From: Eubacteriaceae bacterium
GTDB taxonomy: Bacteria > Bacillota > Clostridia > Eubacteriales > Eubacteriaceae
DNA: 41,417 nucleotides
Reading direction: 5' to 3'
Assembly (NCBI GenBank): GCA_017405085.1
Contig: JAFRBB010000017.1
Span: forward strand, 1 to 41,417
The position numbers and the translations under genes were made by a program. Below, one piece after another: positions 15,269 through 23,373 of the stretch (position 1 is the first letter of the stretch; every line of letters starts with the position of its first letter). The notes below the pieces were generated by a model. That model saw only the letters and a list, made by a program, of their open reading frames with translations. It did not search any database and was not told where the DNA came from.

Positions 15269-15853
15269 ATGCGCAATCATTCCGACAACACATCAAAAAA
15301 TATCGCCTTGACGCCGACCGAACGGCTGACCCGCACGGCCCTGGCCGCCGCGGTCATCTGCATTCTGGGGCCCCTCTCAGTGCCGATTCCCGTCAGTCTC
15401 GTGCCTTTAAGCCTGACCCATCTCGGCATTTATTTGGCGGCCTATACCTTAGGCCGCAAAGACGCCACCGCCGCCACCCTCATCTATCTGGTGCTGGGTG
15501 CGGTGGGCCTGCCGGTGTTCTCCGGCTTTTCCGGCGGCTTTGCCAAACTGGCCGGCCCCACCGGCGGTTATCTCCTCGGCTTTGTGATGTTGACCTTCGC
15601 GGTGGCCGCCGCTGTCGACCGCTATGACGGCAAACGCGGACCCGTGGCGCTGGCCATGCTCATGGGCAATCTGGCGGTCTATGCCTTCGGCACCGCGTGG
15701 CTTGCCGTCTCGGCCCATCTTTCTTTTGGCGAAGCCCTCGCCATGGGCGTCGCGCCCTATGTGGTCTTTGACGTCATCAAAGCCGCCGCGGCCCTGGCTG
15801 TCGGCCCCGTCATTCGCGAGCGCGTCCGCGCCATCACCTTAAAGCGCCAATAA
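15269..15853 (+). CDS. bioY: BioY, substrate-binding subunit of biotin ECF transporter
   Basis: 194 residues, about six hydrophobic segments. It shows the BioY order: VPIPVSLVPLSLTHLGIYLAA, then LIYLVLGAVGLPVFSGFSGGFAKLAGPTGGYLLGF (the biotin-binding GPTGGY motif), and a C-terminal PYVVFDVIKAAAALAVGP. It is an S component that works with a shared energising module (EcfA-EcfA'-EcfT), not encoded here. Family members are 180-200 residues, so it is complete. The ribosome site is weak (GAAAGG). It begins a same-strand cluster with a small ORF, a NUDIX gene and idi. Confidence 0.93.
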   Translation: MRNHSDNTSKNIALTPTERLTRTALAAAVICILGPLSVPIPVSLVPLSLTHLGIYLAAYTLGRKDATAATLIYLVLGAVGLPVFSGFSGGFAKLAGPTGGYLLGFVMLTFAVAAAVDRYDGKRGPVALAMLMGNLAVYAFGTAWLAVSAHLSFGEALAMGVAPYVVFDVIKAAAALAVGPVIRERVRAITLKRQ

Positions 15854-15895
15854 AACGTGCAACCCCAAAATCACGATAAAAAAGGAGGCCATCCC

Positions 15896-16048
15896 ATGGA
15901 TCACACCAAAACCGATGCCTATTACAGCACCCTGGACGCCATCATCGCGGCCATCAACCACAAGCTTCCCAAAGAAGCCCAAGACCCCGAAACCTTAGAG
16001 CGTCTTTTGGACGAGGTGCTGATGCACTTTAAAATGCAAGCGCTCTAA
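15896..16048 (+). CDS. Small hypothetical protein (50 residues)
   Basis: A 50-residue acidic protein (MDHTKTDAYYSTLDAII...FKMQAL), predicted to be mostly helical. AAAAAGGAGG followed by CCATCCC makes the ATG at 15896 the clear start; the frame also opens at 15857 without such a site. It lies 42 bases after bioY and 23 before the NUDIX gene, so it is probably co-transcribed. No family recognised. Confidence 0.6.
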   Translation: MDHTKTDAYYSTLDAIIAAINHKLPKEAQDPETLERLLDEVLMHFKMQAL

Positions 16049-16071
16049 CCATTACATTCAAAGGAACAATC

Positions 16072-16578
16072 ATGACTCTCAAACACGAAACCCACTGCGC
16101 CGCCTGCGGCGCGAAACTCATCACCAAAACCCACCCCACCGACGGCGAGATTCCCTACTGCCCCGCCTGCGGCGATTTTCGCTTTCCGGGATTTAACACC
16201 GCCGTCAGCATGATCGTCTTTAACGCCGACAAAACCCGCATTCTGCTTCTGAACCAATACGGCAAGGACGGCATCCTCGTCGCCGGCTATGTGGGGCGCG
16301 GAGACAACCTGGAAGACACCGTCCGCCGCGAAGTGATGGAAGAGACGGGCCTTGCCGTCAAGGAAATCATCTTCAACACCAGCCGTTACTACGAAGGTTC
16401 CAACACCCTCATGTGCAACTTTGCCTGCGTCACCGAAGCTGACGAATTTCACATTGCCAAGGACGAAGTGGACAGCGCCCGCTGGGTGCCCGTCCAAAGG
16501 GTTCTCGATGACATGCGCCCCCATTCCCTGGCCAAATGGTTCACCGGCGAATATCTCAAAAAAACCGGGCGCCTCTAA
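16072..16578 (+). CDS. NUDIX hydrolase with N-terminal zinc ribbon
   Basis: 168 residues. A four-cysteine zinc ribbon (C9, C12, C30, C33: CAAC and CPAC) precedes a NUDIX fold, the layout of NADH pyrophosphatase-like proteins. The NUDIX box runs 72-94 (GYVGRGDNLEDTVRREVMEE...), with Asp in place of the first Glu. The catalytic REVMEE helix is intact. Substrate is unknown; hydrolysis of an NAD-type or nucleoside diphosphate derivative is inferred from the domain layout. AAAGGA precedes the ATG. Neighbours in the same run are bioY and idi, itself a NUDIX-fold enzyme. Confidence 0.88.
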   Translation: MTLKHETHCAACGAKLITKTHPTDGEIPYCPACGDFRFPGFNTAVSMIVFNADKTRILLLNQYGKDGILVAGYVGRGDNLEDTVRREVMEETGLAVKEIIFNTSRYYEGSNTLMCNFACVTEADEFHIAKDEVDSARWVPVQRVLDDMRPHSLAKWFTGEYLKKTGRL

Positions 16579-16738
16579 AGCGAAAAGGCAAACCGCTTCA
16601 CCCTTCGCGTCAGCCGCGATCAACCCGCAATCAACGGCATGCCCGCCCGCGGCCAAAAGCGGCAATGATTCTGAACAAACCAAAGGCATCGACAGGTTCG
16701 ATCGCCGATGCCCAATCATCGGAAAGGATGATATCCCC

Positions 16739-17314
16739 ATGAAAAACCAATCCACTCCACCCCAAATCTCTGCCAATGACCCGGCAAATCTTCCGGCGGA
16801 AGACAACTTGATTCTGGTTGATCTTGACGACAATCCCATCGGCGAGATGGGCAAAGCCGCCGCCCATGCCCAAGGCCGGCTTCACCGGGCCTTTTCGATC
16901 TTTGTGGTCGGTGAAAAAGGCATGTTGGTGCAGCGCCGGGCAGCAAACAAATACCACTCCGGCGGACTCATCGCCAACGCCTGCTGCTCCCATCCCCGCG
17001 TCGGCGAAACCTTGGGTGAGGCAGTCGCCCGCCGCATGCAAGAAGAGCTGGGCTTTTCCTGCCCCGCCAAGAAAGTGTTTGCCTTTGTCTATCGGGCACC
17101 GGTCGGCGGCGGCCTCATCGAATACGAATTTGACCATGTGTTTCTCGCCCGGTATGACGGGGAAGTCCGCCCCAATCCCGACGAAATCGACGAGGTTTTT
17201 TGGATCCCCTATGACGACCTGTCCCAAAGGCTTCTGGAGACCCCCGAGCAATTTGCCCCGTGGTTTGTCATTGCCGCCCCAAGGGTGCTCAAAGGGCTGA
17301 CCCGCAGCGTCTAG
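16739..17314 (+). CDS. idi: Isopentenyl-diphosphate delta-isomerase, type I
   Basis: 191 residues. It interconverts IPP and DMAPP for isoprenoid synthesis. The type I (NUDIX-fold) signatures are visible: LHRAFSIFVV (48-57), NACCSHPRVGE (80-90) with the catalytic cysteine C83, the RRMQEELGF helix (98-106), and EYEFDHVF (128-135), which supplies the second catalytic acid E130. The frame is open far upstream, but this is the NUDIX gene in another frame; the ATG at 16739 follows GGAAAGGA. The N-terminal 20 residues are extra compared with Escherichia coli Idi. Last gene of the bioY run, followed by a terminator. Confidence 0.93.
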   Translation: MKNQSTPPQISANDPANLPAEDNLILVDLDDNPIGEMGKAAAHAQGRLHRAFSIFVVGEKGMLVQRRAANKYHSGGLIANACCSHPRVGETLGEAVARRMQEELGFSCPAKKVFAFVYRAPVGGGLIEYEFDHVFLARYDGEVRPNPDEIDEVFWIPYDDLSQRLLETPEQFAPWFVIAAPRVLKGLTRSV

Positions 17315-17415
17315 GCGTGATGGTTGGATGATTCGTCAAACAAACATCACCGATTATGAACAATTTATGAGATTTCAATCAAATAACGTCTCGCTTATTG
17401 CCGGACAGAATAATG

Positions 17416-17451
17416 AAAAAAGCATCGTCAGCTTATGAACGATGCTTTTTT
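17416..17451. terminator. Bidirectional terminator between idi and the toxin-antitoxin pair
   Basis: AAAAAAGCATCGT (17416-17428) pairs with ACGATGCTTTTTT (17439-17451), ten-base loop, with A and T runs allowing termination on both strands between convergent genes. Confidence 0.9.
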
Positions 17452-17510
17452 AGAGTTGAAACGAGCGCCGCACCAAAAGATCAAGGCGGCCAGAAAAACT
17501 CAATTGATGA

Positions 17511-17879
17511 TTATTTCATACGTGAAAGCGTGATTTTTTGATAAGCGTTTCTTTTGCTGTCATTGGGATGAGGCTCTATGGCCAAAATGGTGATATCGCC
17601 TTTGTCAGGTCCGTAAGACCAGAACAGACGGCCTGCCGCGGGAGTATTGTTTTGCAAATAAGAGCACCAGACCTTTTTGCCGTATCTGGCGGTCAGCGCG
17701 TCAATCTCATGACTGTTCAATCCGGGATGTCTGGGATTATCGGCCAGCAACACCAAAGCCTTACCAATCTGATGATACTGTTTTATTTCAGTTTTTGAGG
17801 CTTTTCCCGAACGAACATTGTCTGTCAAATCATACCAAAACGCTTCCATTTCCGGAATACCCATGTGAATATGAAACAT
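17511..17879 (-). CDS. RelE/ParE-like toxin of a type II toxin-antitoxin pair (putative)
   Basis: 122 residues. The order of elements (helical start FWYDLTDNVRSGKASKTEIKQ, then KALVLLADNPRHPGLNSHEI, GKKVWCSYLQNNT, GRLFWSYGP, GDITILAIEPHPND) resembles RelE/HigB-like toxins. In those proteins an Arg/Trp strand is followed by ILAIEPHP near the end. It starts two bases after the antitoxin gene, an arrangement typical of such pairs. The assignment comes from pattern and gene order; I cannot name the exact family. Confidence 0.65.
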   Translation of the reverse strand: MFHIHMGIPEMEAFWYDLTDNVRSGKASKTEIKQYHQIGKALVLLADNPRHPGLNSHEIDALTARYGKKVWCSYLQNNTPAAGRLFWSYGPDKGDITILAIEPHPNDSKRNAYQKITLSRMK

Positions 17880-17881
17880 AT

Positions 17882-18130
17882 TTATTCCTCGAAATCCGAA
17901 AGGTCAATCGCTGGAGACACCTTTCTTTGTTTGAGATTTTCCATGGACTGATCCATCATCGCTAAACTCTTATCTGAAATCTGAAAAGGCGGAACCAATT
18001 CCCGAGGTTCCAAAATAATTTTACCATCATCAAATTCTTCCACATGATAATATTCGTACAGCGCATGACGTAGAGTTATGCGCTTTTTCGAATCTATTTT
18101 CGTATCGTATACCTTAACAGCCGATGACAT
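17882..18130 (-). CDS. AbrB-like antitoxin (putative)
   Basis: 82 residues. Residues about 8-45 (KIDSKKRITLRHALYEYYHVEEFDDGKIILEPREL) have the pattern of a SpoVT/AbrB swapped-hairpin domain. The C-terminal tail (MDQSMENLKQRKVSPAIDLSDFEE) would be the toxin-binding part. TGGAGGTGATGAT precedes the ATG. It is the first gene of the pair, and a perfect 14-base palindrome lies just downstream of its promoter, consistent with self-repression. Confidence 0.7.
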   Translation of the reverse strand: MSSAVKVYDTKIDSKKRITLRHALYEYYHVEEFDDGKIILEPRELVPPFQISDKSLAMMDQSMENLKQRKVSPAIDLSDFEE

Positions 18131-18153
18131 ATCATCACCTCCAATGAATCAAT

Positions 18154-18200
18154 GTGGGAATTCCCACTTTTAAAATACAGCAATATCTTTGTTATGTCAA
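18154..18200 (-). promoter_or_regulatory. Promoter and palindromic operator of the AbrB-like/RelE-like pair
   Basis: Minus strand TTGACA (18195-18200), 17-base spacer, TATTTT (18172-18177). Immediately downstream is the perfect palindrome GTGGGAATTCCCAC (18154-18167), which would cover the transcription start. Confidence 0.75.
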
Positions 18201-18241
18201 CATTTTTAACTGACCTGATTGTTTTTCGCGTGAAAAGTAAA

Positions 18242-18261
18242 AACCCGACTTCCGCCGGGTT
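18242..18261. terminator. Hairpin terminator beside the repeat array
   Basis: AACCCG/CGGGTT stem with an eight-base loop, flanked by AAAAA on the left and TTCTTTT on the right. It could end minus-strand transcription coming through the repeat array from argS. Confidence 0.55.
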
Positions 18262-18300
18262 CTTCTTTTATCATCTATTGCTTATAATATTGTTTATTTC

Positions 18301-19001
18301 GCGAGAAAACATCACACCCCGCTTCGCGGGGTAAATTCGCATGGGTAAGCCCTGCACCTTATGCCCTTTGGGCATTTCGGTCGGGGCGTGCGCCCTATAG
18401 CCTTCCGACGGTTCACGGCACCTCGCTCTTGCAACCATGGCGTCTCCCCCTGAACCATCGATAGTCTGCACGGCTTACTTTTACGAAAATCATAGATTTG
18501 GATGCTCACTTACGCTCGGAACGGCTGTTCCTCGCGGGGGCGCCGCTCGTTTCCTTTGGCTTCTCGGTAGGGTTTCGCTTGTCTTTTTTGGGCAGTTTTC
18601 TCGCTGCGCGAGAAAACATCTCCACCCGTTTCACTCGATAAGTTCGCATAAGCCAAATCACAGATTTGGATGCTCACTTACGCTCGGGCTTACGCCCTCG
18701 CTAGAGCGCCGCTTTTTCTACTGGCTATTCGTTAGGTTTTGACAGATCCTTTTTGGGGCAGTTTTCTCGCTGCGCGAGAAAACATCTCCACCCGCTTCGC
18801 TCGATAAGTTCGCATGGGCCAAATCATAGATTTGGATGCTCACTTACGCTCGGGCTTACGCCCTCGCTAGAGCGCCGCTTTTTCTACTGGCTATTCGTTA
18901 GCTTTTCGCTTGTCTTTTTTGGGCAGTTTTCGAGCTTTGCTCGAAAACATCCGCTCGGAACAGCTGTTCCTCGCTCAAGCGCCGCTCGTCTCGCTCGCGG
19001 C
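18301..19001. repeat. Array of ~166-bp hairpin-rich repeats
   Basis: No gene is seen in this 700-base stretch. A unit beginning GGGCAGTTTTC recurs at 18592, 18758 and 18923 (periods 166 and 165). Each unit strings together a GTTTTCTCG/CGAGAAAAC hairpin, CGCTTCGCTCGATAAG, an AAATC.AGATTT hairpin, CTCACTTACGCTCGG and a GC-rich block. The same unit occurs at 40953 and 41121. The first part (18301-18480) begins with a partial unit and then has unrelated hairpins such as GCCGTGAACCGTCGGAAGGC (minus strand) that I cannot assign. Confidence 0.8.
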
Positions 19002-20693
19002 TTACATTCGATCGGGGGCGTCGACGCCGAGGATGGTCAGGACGTTTTTGAGGACCTGTTTGGCCGCGGTGATTAACGTTACCCGGGCATGCATGAGATC
19101 CGCGTCATCGACCCGGACGCGGCAGGCGTTGTAAAACGTATGGAAGGCCGACGCCAAATCAATGGCGTAATGGGTGATGCGGCTCGGATCCATTTTGGCT
19201 TCCGCCGTGATGATGGTCTCGGGCAGATCCGAAATCAGCGTCATCAAATCCCGTTCTTCGGGGGCCGTGAGCAGCGATAAATCCGGTGTAGCCGTCGTGT
19301 TGACATCATCGGTCATCTGACGCAGAATACTGGTGATGCGGGCGTGGGCGTATTGAATATAAAACACCGGGTTGTCGTTGGAATTGGTCAGCGCCAAGTC
19401 GAGGTCAAAATCAAAATGGCTGTCGGGAGAGCGCAGGTTGAAAAATACCCGGGCCACATCGGTGCCGCACATGTCCAGGAGATCGCTTAGGCCGAGGGCT
19501 TTGCCCTTTCGTTTGGACATGCGGTAGGGTTCGCCGTTTTTGATCAGGCGCACCAGCTGCATGATGACGATCTCCAGCCGGTCGGGATCGACCCCGGCCG
19601 CTTGCATCGCCGCTTTGAGTCTGGCGATGTGTCCGTGATGATCGGCGCCCCAGACGTTGACGGCGCGGTCAAATTTCCGGGTGACCAATTTGTTTAAATG
19701 ATAGGCGATATCCCCCATAAAATAGGTGGGAAGGCCATTGGCGCGAATGAGCACATCGTCCTTTTCGCAGCCGTAATCGGTGGTTTTAAACCACAGTGCC
19801 CCTTCTTTTTCGTAGACGGCGCCTTTGGCTTTGAGCAGGTCGAGGGCGTGTTCGATTTCGCCGTCGTCATAGAGGCTTTGTTCTGAAAACCACACGTCGT
19901 AGTGCACGCCGTAGCGCGCCATATCGGCCTGCATGCCGGCCAGATTGATTTCCAGCGCGTAGTCGACAAAGACGGCTTTGCGCTCATCGGCGGACATGTC
20001 GAGGTATTTGGCGCAGGCGTCTTTGCCGCCGGCGTTTTCGATGAAGTTCGCCATGTGGTTCGTGATGTCTTCGCCCTGATAGCCGTCTTCGGGGAAGGTG
20101 ACGGGCTCACCCATGAGCTCCAAAAACCGGGCGTCCAGCGAATCACCGAATTTGGCGATTTGATTGCCGGCGTCGTTGACGTAGAATTCTCTGGTGACGT
20201 CATAGCCCGTCCAGGCGGCGGTTTCGGCCAGGATATCGCCGATGGCGCCGCCCCGGGCGTTGCCGATGTGCATCGGTCCCGTGGGGTTGGCCGAGACAAA
20301 TTCCAGATTGTAGGTCTTGCCGGCGTTGCCGTCGGTGCGTCCGTAATCGTCGCCCTTTTCCAGAACGTCGTTCACGGCGGCGGACAGCCACTCGGCTTTC
20401 AGCTTGAAGTTGATAAAACCGGGTCCGGCGATGCTTACGTTGTCGATGAGGCTGCCCTCAGTGTCAACATGACGCACAATGGCCTCGGCGATGACCTTGG
20501 GGGCCTTGTGCGCCTGTTTGGGCAGCTGCATGGCAATGTTGGTGGAATACTCGCCGAATTGTTTTTCTCTGGGGATTTCCAGCATGATCTCCGGCATGGC
20601 CGCGATGTCAAAATCCCCGGCCTCCCGGGCGGCCTCCACAGCCCGCGCGACGCGGGCTTTGATATCGGTGGTCAGTTGTTCTCTGATGTACAT
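19002..20693 (-). CDS. argS: Arginyl-tRNA synthetase
   Basis: 563 residues, class I synthetase charging tRNA-Arg. The ArgS-specific N-terminal domain (Add-1) is at 1-100. The HIGH motif appears as NPTGPMHIGNARG (HIGN at 142-145). The KMSKS counterpart is RMSKRKGKAL at about 391-400. The C-terminal DALR anticodon-binding domain runs from about 445 to the end (YIQYAHARI...YNACRV). AGGAG precedes the ATG. It follows the DUF1934 gene by eight bases; this pairing is also known from Bacillus (ywiB-argS). The 3' end runs straight into the hairpin-repeat array, and no close terminator is visible. Confidence 0.97.
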   Translation of the reverse strand: MYIREQLTTDIKARVARAVEAAREAGDFDIAAMPEIMLEIPREKQFGEYSTNIAMQLPKQAHKAPKVIAEAIVRHVDTEGSLIDNVSIAGPGFINFKLKAEWLSAAVNDVLEKGDDYGRTDGNAGKTYNLEFVSANPTGPMHIGNARGGAIGDILAETAAWTGYDVTREFYVNDAGNQIAKFGDSLDARFLELMGEPVTFPEDGYQGEDITNHMANFIENAGGKDACAKYLDMSADERKAVFVDYALEINLAGMQADMARYGVHYDVWFSEQSLYDDGEIEHALDLLKAKGAVYEKEGALWFKTTDYGCEKDDVLIRANGLPTYFMGDIAYHLNKLVTRKFDRAVNVWGADHHGHIARLKAAMQAAGVDPDRLEIVIMQLVRLIKNGEPYRMSKRKGKALGLSDLLDMCGTDVARVFFNLRSPDSHFDFDLDLALTNSNDNPVFYIQYAHARITSILRQMTDDVNTTATPDLSLLTAPEERDLMTLISDLPETIITAEAKMDPSRITHYAIDLASAFHTFYNACRVRVDDADLMHARVTLITAAKQVLKNVLTILGVDAPDRM

Positions 20694-20701
20694 GTTTGCT
20701 C

Positions 20702-21157
20702 CTATGCTTTGGTTTGGACGCGGCTTCCCCGCACGGTGATGTGCAGATTGTTGGTGCTGCTGGGCTTGCCCTGCAAATCCACCGCGTATTGTAAATCGAG
20801 TTCGGTGGGCTCCATGTCCTGATTAAAATCCAAGGACACGTTGGTGGTGGTGACATCCATCGGAATCTCGCCGAAGGGGGTGGCGTACATGGTGGTCATG
20901 CGAACGTCGCGCTCGAATTCCATCAAGCTGTTGACCTCGCCCATGCGAATGACGGATACCCGATCGCCGTCCATTTTGACGGTGGTCGTGGTGCCGGCCA
21001 TACCGGAAACTTCGGTTTCGTCATAGGTGATGCAGGTCACGCCGTTTTCTTCGTAAAGGTAACCCTCGGTCACCAGTTCCAGGCGGTCCGTATGCTGCTC
21101 GGCGTCGGTTACCTCGCCCACAATGGTGAGCCATACGGGTTTTTTTCGGTTGGCCAT
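20702..21157 (-). CDS. DUF1934 (YwiB-like) beta-barrel protein
   Basis: 151 residues, rich in alternating beta strands, with the DUF1934 pattern (VWLTIVGEVTDAEQHTDRLELVTEG near the start, YLYEENGVTCITYDETEVSGM, then TTTTVKMDGDRVSVIRMGEVNSLMEF). The family is predicted to be a calycin-like barrel with unknown ligand. GAAAGGAGG precedes the ATG. Position between ddl and argS (23 and eight bases) shows one operon; the conserved link with argS is known but unexplained. Confidence 0.88.
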   Translation of the reverse strand: MANRKKPVWLTIVGEVTDAEQHTDRLELVTEGYLYEENGVTCITYDETEVSGMAGTTTTVKMDGDRVSVIRMGEVNSLMEFERDVRMTTMYATPFGEIPMDVTTTNVSLDFNQDMEPTELDLQYAVDLQGKPSSTNNLHITVRGSRVQTKA

Positions 21158-21180
21158 CTCGGGCCTCCTTTCTCCTGGGC

Positions 21181-22245
21181 CTATCCCAAGGTATAGGCCG
21201 TCACTTTTTTGACGTCGGCGCCTTCGATCATCCGCTCGATGAGCTCAGCATAGCTGACGCCCTCATTTTCCCACATCATGGGGTACATGCTGATACCCGT
21301 AAAGCCCGGCATGGTGTTGACTTCGTTGAGATAGATCTCGCCGTCGTCCCGGTCGATGAAAAAGTCGACGCGCATGGGGCCGTCGCCGTCGATAGCGCGG
21401 TAGGCCCGGGCGGCGTAGTGTCTGATGGTTTTGGCCTCTTCGTCGGTGATGGGCGCCGGAATGATGATTTCCGAGTGCTGATCGTCGGCGTATTTGGCCT
21501 CGTAATCATAAAATTCTTTGGAAGCGACAATCTCGCCGGGAAAAGCCGTCTTGACCCGCTCGCCCATGCGCAGCACCGCCACCTCGATTTCCCGGGCGTT
21601 GATGCCTTTTTCCACAAGCACTTTGCGGTCAAATCGAAAGGCTTCCTCAATGCCCGAGATGAGTTCCTCGCGGTTGTGGGCTTTGCTGATGCCGACGGAG
21701 GAGCCCATGTTGACGGGTTTGATGAACATGGGATAGCCCAAGAAGCTTTCCATGTTCTCGACAAGGACATCGCGCTTGGACGCCCAGCGGTCGGGATAGA
21801 GGGTCATGGACGGCACGACGGGAATGTCTTCCGCCGAAAAGCACACCTTGGCGACAGCCTTGTCCATGCCCACCGCCGAGGCCAAAACCCCGCTGCCCAC
21901 ATAGGGCTTGCCGAGGAGTTCAAAGAGCCCCTGAACGGTGCCGTCTTCGCCCATCGGTCCGTGAAGGACGGGGAAAAAGAGATCGATGGCGGTCAATTCA
22001 GGATCGCCCATCAGCGAAAAACCATAGCGGCAATGCTCCATGTCCCGCTCCCAGGACCCGTCGGGGATTTTGTCCGCATCGCCGGTATAAACGGCCCATC
22101 TGCCGTCTTTGGTGATGCCGATCATGGTAATGTCGTATTTTTCCCGATTAATGACGGCCATCACGTTATAAGCCGATATTCTGGAAATTTCGTGTTCACC
22201 GGATTGGCCGCCGAACAACACGCCGATTCTTTTTTTCTTTTGCAT
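21181..22245 (-). CDS. ddl: D-alanine--D-alanine ligase
   Basis: 354 residues, ATP-grasp enzyme joining two D-Ala for peptidoglycan. Visible signatures are VLFGGQSGEHEIS (9-21), LHGPMGEDGTVQGLFELLGKPY, KPVNMGSSVGISKA, and the C-terminal NEVNTMPGFT. The omega-loop reads EFYDYEAKY; its tyrosine is the residue that favours D-Ala-D-Ala over D-Ala-D-lactate, so a vancomycin-sensitive type is inferred. GAGGAG precedes the ATG. First gene of ddl - DUF1934 - argS. The 22246-22500 gap has no gene; I could not settle a promoter there. Confidence 0.96.
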   Translation of the reverse strand: MQKKKRIGVLFGGQSGEHEISRISAYNVMAVINREKYDITMIGITKDGRWAVYTGDADKIPDGSWERDMEHCRYGFSLMGDPELTAIDLFFPVLHGPMGEDGTVQGLFELLGKPYVGSGVLASAVGMDKAVAKVCFSAEDIPVVPSMTLYPDRWASKRDVLVENMESFLGYPMFIKPVNMGSSVGISKAHNREELISGIEEAFRFDRKVLVEKGINAREIEVAVLRMGERVKTAFPGEIVASKEFYDYEAKYADDQHSEIIIPAPITDEEAKTIRHYAARAYRAIDGDGPMRVDFFIDRDDGEIYLNEVNTMPGFTGISMYPMMWENEGVSYAELIERMIEGADVKKVTAYTLG

Positions 22246-22500
22246 GTCACACTCCTCACTACATTCGCGTTAAGTGACGAAAAATTGATTAACATGAGCG
22301 GCGATTTGCATGAGCGATAACGTCAAAGAAGCTTATACACACACTCATTTGTTCCCGCAGATCACGCTGATATGCGCGGATTTAAGAAATAAAAATTAAA
22401 TCATTGATCCGCGATCATCCGCGAAATCTGCGAGAGATCATGATATATTCATTATTCATAGATATAATGCTCACTTATCGCCGCGGGTTAATGAACAAAT

Positions 22501-22965
22501 TCAAAGGCAAATGAGATCTTCTTCCGTGATGACGGTAAACCCATTTGCTTTTAAAAGGGCCGCGGTGATGCCGTCCCCCTCGCGGAGGGTTCCGCTGAAG
22601 CTGCCGTCATAAACGGCGCCCGCGCCGCAGGAGGGTGAGCGGGCTTTGAGGACCGCGAGCTTGACGCCGTTGGCTTTGGCCGCTGCCAGGGCTTTTTTCG
22701 CGCCGAGGACAAAGGCCTCCGTCACGTCATCGCGGCGTTTATTATACACTTTCTCGCCGGAGGATGCCACTGTTATTTCCGAAGGCTCCCGGGGCGTCGA
22801 AAGACCGCCCGCCACCTCAGGGCAGACGGGAATGAGCCGATAGGCTTTCGATAGTTCCCGCACGGCAGCATTGGGTTTACTCTTCCCGTCATAGCGGCAG
22901 GGATGGCCGAGCAGACAGGCCGAAACCAAAATCGCCTCTTTCGGTTTTATATTCGCCTTTGTCAT
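22501..22965 (-). CDS. DUF523 (YbbK-like) protein
   Basis: 154 residues. The family's cysteine-bearing motifs are all present: SACLLGHPCRYDG near the N-terminus, VCPEVAGGLSTPREPSEI in the middle, and LKARSPSCG with YDGSFSG toward the end. Function is unknown; the conserved cysteines suggest a metal or redox site. The ATG at 22965 follows AGGAGGACAG; the frame opens at 23001 but has no such site. It appears to be a single gene. Confidence 0.88.
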   Translation of the reverse strand: MTKANIKPKEAILVSACLLGHPCRYDGKSKPNAAVRELSKAYRLIPVCPEVAGGLSTPREPSEITVASSGEKVYNKRRDDVTEAFVLGAKKALAAAKANGVKLAVLKARSPSCGAGAVYDGSFSGTLREGDGITAALLKANGFTVITEEDLICL

Positions 22966-23295
22966 CTGTCCTCCTGTTGATGATCGCTTCACCTTTGACA
23001 CGCGTGGGCTCGGTTCAGACCGCCAAATCCGTCAATGGATGATCATGCCATCACTTTGATTGCCGGATATTTCGCCGTGGCCATCCGCGTCTTTTGTCTA
23101 TTTTTTTATTATACCAAAAAAGACGGCGCGCTGTCATTAAAGAAGCGGCGCCTTCGCTCAAAAATCGACCCGCAGCTCTCAGCCGCTTAGGCTTTCCGTC
23201 AGGCCCGGTGTTGATGATGTTGATGATTAATGAAGATAAACGGCTTTTTCTCTTTTTTACCATTCCGTTTTAAAGTGATTGGGGATTTTATCCTT

Positions 23296-23304
23296 TGCTA
23301 TAAT
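23296..23304 (+). promoter_or_regulatory. Extended -10 promoter of the lipoprotein operon
   Basis: TGCTATAAT (TG at 23296-23297, TATAAT at 23299-23304), about 70 bases before the first lipoprotein gene. No good -35 is visible, which fits an extended -10 promoter. The rest of 22966-23373 holds no gene that I can support. Confidence 0.6.
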
Positions 23305-23373
23305 GTGTTAAAATGGAATCGATCATTTCCGATTTTTGCACAACATTCAAGATCACCCGAAAAGGAGCCCGTC

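Noticed and set aside
16352-16738. Upstream extension of the idi frame
   Set aside because: It overlaps the NUDIX gene in another frame and does not look like IDI; a start at 16739 gives a normal-length enzyme.
18310-18480. Possible remnant of a group II intron or other structured RNA (GCCGTGAACCGTCGGAAGGC on the minus strand)
   Set aside because: Only a short resemblance to intron domain I; no reverse transcriptase, domain V or intron ends were found.
18437-19076. Open frames across the hairpin array (also 40948-41346)
   Set aside because: They are translations of the repeat units, with no ribosome sites and no continuity between copies.
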